A stretch of 64,000 nucleotides of DNA from Streptosporangium sp. NBC_01495 (GTDB taxonomy: Bacteria > Actinomycetota > Actinomycetes > Streptosporangiales > Streptosporangiaceae), in NCBI RefSeq assembly GCF_036250735.1, contig NZ_CP109430.1, positions 7,440,001 through 7,504,000 of the forward strand. The letters are read 5' to 3'. The position numbers and the translations under genes were made by a program. Under the pieces are notes generated by a model. It had not been told where the DNA came from and did no database searches. It saw only the letters and a program-made list of their open reading frames with translations. The number at the start of each line of letters is the position of its first letter. Position 1 is the first letter of the stretch. This document shows, piece after piece, positions 60,502 through 64,000 of this stretch.

Positions 60502-61308
60502 TCAGAGCGTGATCTCGCCCGACGCGACCAGGACGGCGGGACCCGCCAGGTAGCTGGTGTGCTCGTCGAGGGTGACGGTGACGGTGCCTCCGGGCACCTC
60601 CACCGTCCAGGTGCCGCTGGTCTCCCCGGCCAGCCGCGCGGCCGCCACGACCGAGGCGACCGTGCCGGTGCCGCAGGACCTCGTCTCGCCCGAGCCGCGC
60701 TCGAAGACCCGCATGACGACCCGGCGCGGGCCCACCGGATTGAGCAGCTCGATGTTGACCCCGCCGGGGAACACCTCGGGGTCGAACGCCGGCTGGTGGC
60801 TCAGGTCGAGCTGGGCCACCGGGTCGCCGATGACGCAGGCCAGGTGGGGGTTGCCCATGTCGACGTGGAGACCCTCGTACTCGTGGCCCGCGACGGTCGT
60901 GCGGCTCGACCCCAGCACCCGGGGCAGGCCCATGTCGACGGTCACGTCACCCGTCTCCGCCAGCCGCACCCGCCTGACGCCTCCCCTGGTCGCGACGCCG
61001 AACTCGCCCGGCTCGGCGAGGCCCGTGTCGACCAGGTAGCGGGCGAAGACCCGCACCCCGTTGCCGCACATCTCGGCGACGCCGCCGTCGGCGTTGCGGT
61101 AGTCCATGAACCACTCGGCCTCGCCCGCCTGGCCGGAGACCTCCGGGCTGAGTTTCGTCCGCGTCACGCGCAGCACGCCGTCCGCGCCGATCCCCGCGCG
61201 CCGGTCGCACACCGCCGCCACGATCGTCGCGGACAACTCCAGCTCACCGTCCGGATCGGGGAGGATGACGAAGTCGTTCTCGGTGCCGTGTCCCTTCGCG
61301 AATCGCAT
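60502..61308 (-). CDS. dapF: Diaminopimelate epimerase
   Basis: Converts LL- to meso-diaminopimelate for lysine and peptidoglycan synthesis. The 268-aa protein keeps both catalytic cysteines: Cys81 in EMCGNGVR and Cys212 in SCGTGTVAS, plus KGHGTENDFVIL at the N-terminus and MGNPHLACV. It sits 110 bp downstream of miaA on the same strand, the conserved actinomycete order. Confidence 0.95.
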   Translation of the reverse strand: MRFAKGHGTENDFVILPDPDGELELSATIVAAVCDRRAGIGADGVLRVTRTKLSPEVSGQAGEAEWFMDYRNADGGVAEMCGNGVRVFARYLVDTGLAEPGEFGVATRGGVRRVRLAETGDVTVDMGLPRVLGSSRTTVAGHEYEGLHVDMGNPHLACVIGDPVAQLDLSHQPAFDPEVFPGGVNIELLNPVGPRRVVMRVFERGSGETRSCGTGTVASVVAAARLAGETSGTWTVEVPGGTVTVTLDEHTSYLAGPAVLVASGEITL

Positions 61309-61418
61309 GTCCCAACTCTATCCAGGCACGCGTCCGCCCCCGCCACCCCGGCCGGTCGCACACGTCCGTCCCCGCCGCACCGGCCGTCCCCGCCGCACCG
61401 GCACGGTCCGGGGAGGGG

Positions 61419-62324
61419 TCAGCCGCGAATCGCGGCGAGCGCGCGGTCCAGGAGGTCCGGTTCCCGCTGGGAGAGCCAGATCACACGGGGATCGCGGCGG
61501 AACCACGACTCCTGACGGCGGACGAACCTCCGCGTCGCCCGTACCGTCTCCTGCTTCGCCTCCTCCTCGGTGCACTCACCGCCGAGGAAGCGCAGCACCT
61601 GCGCGTACCCGAGGGCGCGGCTGGCCGTACGGCCTCCGGCGAGCCCGCGCGCGGCCAGTTCCCTGACCTCGTCCACCAGCCCGGCCCGCCACATGTGGTC
61701 GACCCGCGCCTCGACCCGGGCGTCCAGCACCTCCCTGGGCACCTCCACCCCCAGCTGGACGCTGTCGTAGACGGCGTCGTACGACGGCATCGTGGCCGAG
61801 AACGGCCGCCCGGAGATCTCGATGACCTCCAGGGCGCGGACGATCCTGCGCCCGTTGCCCGGCAGGATGGTCTCGACGGCCTTCGGGTCGCGCTCGCGGA
61901 GCCGCTCGTACAGCGGGCCGGGGCCGCGCAGGTCGAGTTCGGCCTCCAGCCGGGCGCGGACCTCCGGATCGGTACCGGGGAACTCCAGGTCGTCCAGGGC
62001 GGCCCGCACGTACAGCCCGGATCCGCCCACCAGGATCGGCGCGATCTCCCTGGCCCGGAGGTCGTCGATGATCGGCCGGACCAGCGACTGGTACTCGGCC
62101 ACGCTGGCGGCCCTGGTCACGTCCCAGATGTCCAGCAGGTGGTGGGGCACCCCCCTGCGCTCCGCCACGGAGAGTTTCGCCGTCCCGATGTCCATTCCTT
62201 GGTAAAGCTGCATGGAGTCGGTGTTGATCACCTCACCCCCCAGTCGGAGGGCGAGATCCACGGCCAGGTCGGACTTTCCGGCCGCGGTCGGGCCGACAAC
62301 GGCGATGACGGGTAGCTGAGGCAC
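61419..62324 (-). CDS. miaA: tRNA dimethylallyltransferase MiaA
   Basis: Adds a dimethylallyl group to A37 of tRNAs that read UNN codons. The 301-aa protein has the P-loop VVGPTAAGKSDLAVDLA (residues 9-25), NTDSMQLYQGMDIGTAK, DIWDVTRAASVAEYQ, and the C-terminal zone RRFVRRQESWFRRD. GTG at 62324 (VPQLPVIAVVG) is the family start; the frame upstream to 62711 is the antisense of the antitoxin-like gene. dapF follows. Confidence 0.94.
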   Translation of the reverse strand: MPQLPVIAVVGPTAAGKSDLAVDLALRLGGEVINTDSMQLYQGMDIGTAKLSVAERRGVPHHLLDIWDVTRAASVAEYQSLVRPIIDDLRAREIAPILVGGSGLYVRAALDDLEFPGTDPEVRARLEAELDLRGPGPLYERLRERDPKAVETILPGNGRRIVRALEVIEISGRPFSATMPSYDAVYDSVQLGVEVPREVLDARVEARVDHMWRAGLVDEVRELAARGLAGGRTASRALGYAQVLRFLGGECTEEEAKQETVRATRRFVRRQESWFRRDPRVIWLSQREPDLLDRALAAIRG

Positions 62325-62397
62325 GGGGTAAGTCTGCCAACTCCCCGGGTATGGATGAGAGGCGATGCGTCCTCGCATCGGAATTGGGGGATTCACC

Positions 62398-62733
62398 ATG
62401 TCGATCCTCGACAAGGTCAAGCACATGCTGGGTGGCGGCGCCAGGACCGAAGAACTCGCCAAACAGGGTATCGACAAGGCGGAACAGTTCGCCAAGAAGA
62501 GGCTGGGCGGAAAGCACGCCCGGCAGGTCGACACCGCCGCGCAGAAGGCCAGGGAGATGGCCGACAAGATCGACGAGCCGGGCACCACACCGCCGGACAC
62601 GACACCCGCGCCCGGCCGCACCACGCCGCCGGGTACGACACCCGCGCCGGGCCGCGCCTCACCTTCCGGGCGGGACGACACCGCACCCGGTCCCGGCCAG
62701 CCCGGCACCACACCACCGCCCTACGGGCCGTAG
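62398..62733 (+). CDS. MT0933-type antitoxin-like protein
   Basis: A 111-aa small protein. Residues 1-60 (SILDKVKHMLGGGARTEELAKQG, ADKIDEPG) match the MT0933 antitoxin family, which has a helical charged region; the C-terminal half is a Pro/Thr/Gly-rich tail with repeats of TTPAPGR. No toxin gene is adjacent. The ATG at 62398 has GGGGG 8 nt upstream. Its role here is unproven; relatives are frequent in actinomycetes as solitary genes. Confidence 0.75.
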   Translation: MSILDKVKHMLGGGARTEELAKQGIDKAEQFAKKRLGGKHARQVDTAAQKAREMADKIDEPGTTPPDTTPAPGRTTPPGTTPAPGRASPSGRDDTAPGPGQPGTTPPPYGP

Positions 62734-62754
62734 GCGATCGGCGGGGCCGATCGC
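62734..62754. terminator. Bidirectional terminator after the antitoxin-like gene
   Basis: GCGATCGGC (62734-62742) and GCCGATCGC (62746-62754) are perfect arms with a GGG loop, starting directly after the TAG stop of the antitoxin-like gene and 9 bp before the Ogt stop on the other strand. Confidence 0.7.
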
Positions 62755-62762
62755 GGTCCCGG

Positions 62763-63290
62763 TCAGTCCCAGTCGAGCATCGGCTGCAGGTAACCCTCCA
62801 GGGTCAGCAGCCAGCGCTTCGACTCCACGCCGTCGCCACCGCTGAACCCGCCGAGCCCGTTGCCCGCGACCACCCGGTGGCACGGCACGATGACGGGGAT
62901 CGGGTTGGCTCCCATGATCGACCCGATGGCCCGCGCCGGAACACCCGTCCCGCTGCGGGCCGCCAGCTCCCCGTAGGTCACCGCCCTGCCGTACGGAACC
63001 GTCTCGTACAGCGTGCCGAGCACCCTGCGCTGCACCGGCGAGGTCAGCCGCCAGTCCACCGGCACCCCGAAGACCTTCAGCCTGCCCGCGTAGTAGTCGC
63101 CCAGCTCGCCGAGCACGGGCGCCGTCATGCCGGGATCGTCCGCCTCCTCCAGCCCCAGCCGTTCGAGCAGGCGAGCCCTGAACCGGGCCGGGTCGCCCCA
63201 GCCCACGCTCACCACGCCGTCCTCGGTCACGGCGACGGCCATGTCCCCCAGCCGCGTCGGAACGCTCCCGAACGCCACGGTCCCCGCCAT
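62763..63290 (-). CDS. ogt: Methylated-DNA-[protein]-cysteine S-methyltransferase
   Basis: Repair protein that removes alkyl groups from O6-methylguanine by transfer to its own cysteine. The 175-aa protein ends with YGELAARSGTGVPARAIGSIMGANPIPVIVPCHRVV; Cys137 in PCHRV is the acceptor, Arg120 in the PARAIG helix the recognition residue. ATG at 63290 has GAGG about 4 nt upstream. It converges with the antitoxin-like gene and lies upstream of miaA. Confidence 0.9.
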   Translation of the reverse strand: MAGTVAFGSVPTRLGDMAVAVTEDGVVSVGWGDPARFRARLLERLGLEEADDPGMTAPVLGELGDYYAGRLKVFGVPVDWRLTSPVQRRVLGTLYETVPYGRAVTYGELAARSGTGVPARAIGSIMGANPIPVIVPCHRVVAGNGLGGFSGGDGVESKRWLLTLEGYLQPMLDWD

Positions 63291-63377
63291 CGGCCTCGTG
63301 TCCCCTTCGCGAACTCGTCGTTCCCGGCGCCCCTGGGCGCCGTCCTCACCCGCCACCGTAATCACTTCCGGGCGGGA

Positions 63378-64000
63378 TCACTCCGTCCAGCGGGCCACGA
63401 AGTAGCCGACGCCGTAGGGCGCGTCGTCGTAGAGGATCTCGCCGCGCAGGGCGCCTCCGCACCCGCCGAGGACCTGCAGGGCCGCGCGGCCCGCGACCCA
63501 CAGCTCGGCGGCCTCGCCGGGGTCGAGCGCCGGGACCTCGGCGCGGGCGAGCGCCTCGACGATCGCCCGGTCGTACGGTTTCGCGCGAGGGTCCAGGTAT
63601 CCGGGGGACTTCTCGGTGAGGCAGGCCGAGCCGTCGGCCATGACGAGCATCGCCACGCGACCGGCCGTGGCCGCCAGCCGGCCGCCCAGGGACGCGCACT
63701 CCCCCGGGGCCGCGCCGAAGGAGATCGCGTGGAATCCCGAGGCGGTCAGGCGCCCTCTTCCGAGGAGCCAGCGGCCGACCGACAGGGACAGCGGCAGGAC
63801 GGGCTCCCCCACTCCGCTCCGGACGTCGACGCCCCAGGGCGCGAGGCTCCCGGCGGCGTCCGCGCCGTACGTCGCGGTCCGGTCCGCGCCTCCCACCACC
63901 ACGATCTCGTCGGCTCCGGCGTCGCGCAACACCCCGATCGCGGCCGCGCAGGCCGTCCTGAGGTCGTCGAGCTCCGAGGCCGCGGTCCCGGCCAGCTCGG
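63378..64000 (-). CDS. Class III extradiol dioxygenase subunit B-like (LigB) protein, partial
   Basis: The C-terminal part of a gene that runs past 64000. The visible 207 residues (ELAGTAASELDDLRTACAAAIG, EIVVVGGADRTATYGADAAG, AMLVMADGSACLTEKSPGYLDPRAKPYDRAIVEAL) resemble the LigB-like domain proteins that lie near miaA/dapF in many actinomycetes. The metal-ligating half is outside the window, so activity cannot be judged. The frame is open to the edge with no start needed inside the window. Confidence 0.8.
   Translation of the reverse strand, partial: ELAGTAASELDDLRTACAAAIGVLRDAGADEIVVVGGADRTATYGADAAGSLAPWGVDVRSGVGEPVLPLSLSVGRWLLGRGRLTASGFHAISFGAAPGECASLGGRLAATAGRVAMLVMADGSACLTEKSPGYLDPRAKPYDRAIVEALARAEVPALDPGEAAELWVAGRAALQVLGGCGGALRGEILYDDAPYGVGYFVARWTE

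Noticed and set aside
62347..62352. GGGTAT before the antitoxin-like gene as a SigB-type -10 box
   Set aside because: No GTTT-type -35 box lies at the required 14-16 bp spacing.

Overview
The window is GC-rich actinobacterial chromosome. The gene content (DUF3097, SigE-family sigma factor, MT0933-type antitoxin, TTG/GTG starts, HrcA/CIRCE) and the protein sequences fit a filamentous actinomycete, most likely Streptosporangiales (Streptosporangium, Nonomuraea or a relative); the genus is an inference. I saw no rRNA, tRNA, CRISPR array, insertion sequence or prophage.

Layout. 1-2473 (+): end of a urease operon (ureC tail, ureF, ureG, ureD). 2464-13131 (mostly -): conserved housekeeping cluster era, cytidine-deaminase-like gene, lipoprotein, CBS-domain membrane protein, ybeY, phoH, HIT protein, then rsmE, dnaJ and hrcA with a CIRCE operator; a sigma factor and its coupled membrane protein sit on + within it. 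13245-18030: membrane proteins, DUF3097, hemW, zinc-ribbon protein. 18176-22431: two secreted GH18-type proteins flanking lepA. 22600-29018: rpsT, holA, a small zinc-ribbon gene, comEC, comEA, degV. 29304-30512: hutI. 31317-37232 (+): six overlapping genes forming an RsbR/RsbS/RsbT stressosome-type module with two PP2C phosphatases and a hybrid histidine kinase. 37313-39626 (-): hflX and a DUF4097 lipoprotein. 39881-47206 (+): malate synthase, a lone DUF1016 N-domain gene, glycolate oxidase glcD-glcE-glcF and an IclR regulator. 47282-57750: SPFH-like lipoprotein, a two-component pair, a CheR-coiled-coil-PAS protein beside a decayed CheB gene, a STAS protein, secreted PepSY, HNH and I36-type proteins, and an SDR. 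57971-64000 (-): large helical-repeat protein, dapF, miaA, Ogt and a LigB-like gene, with a small antitoxin-like gene on +.

How the genes work together. The Rsb module looks like one co-translated signalling unit: RsbR and RsbS STAS proteins hold the RsbT switch kinase, and a kinase/phosphatase fusion, a hybrid kinase and a REC-PP2C protein provide inputs and outputs. The glycolate genes oxidise glycolate to glyoxylate, which malate synthase condenses with acetyl-CoA; the IclR gene beside them and a TTTTCCA/TGGAAAA inverted repeat before malate synthase suggest common control. hflX, normally close to miaA-dapF in actinomycetes, lies about 22 kb away with the same orientation and order, so the 38.8-60.5 kb stretch looks like accessory material placed inside a conserved block. 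The most unusual items are the Rsb module with a degenerate RsbT-like domain in its histidine kinase, the frameshifted CheB relic, the comEC frame that runs under an opposite-strand zinc-ribbon gene, and three tandem 11-bp repeats upstream of an orphan lipoprotein.
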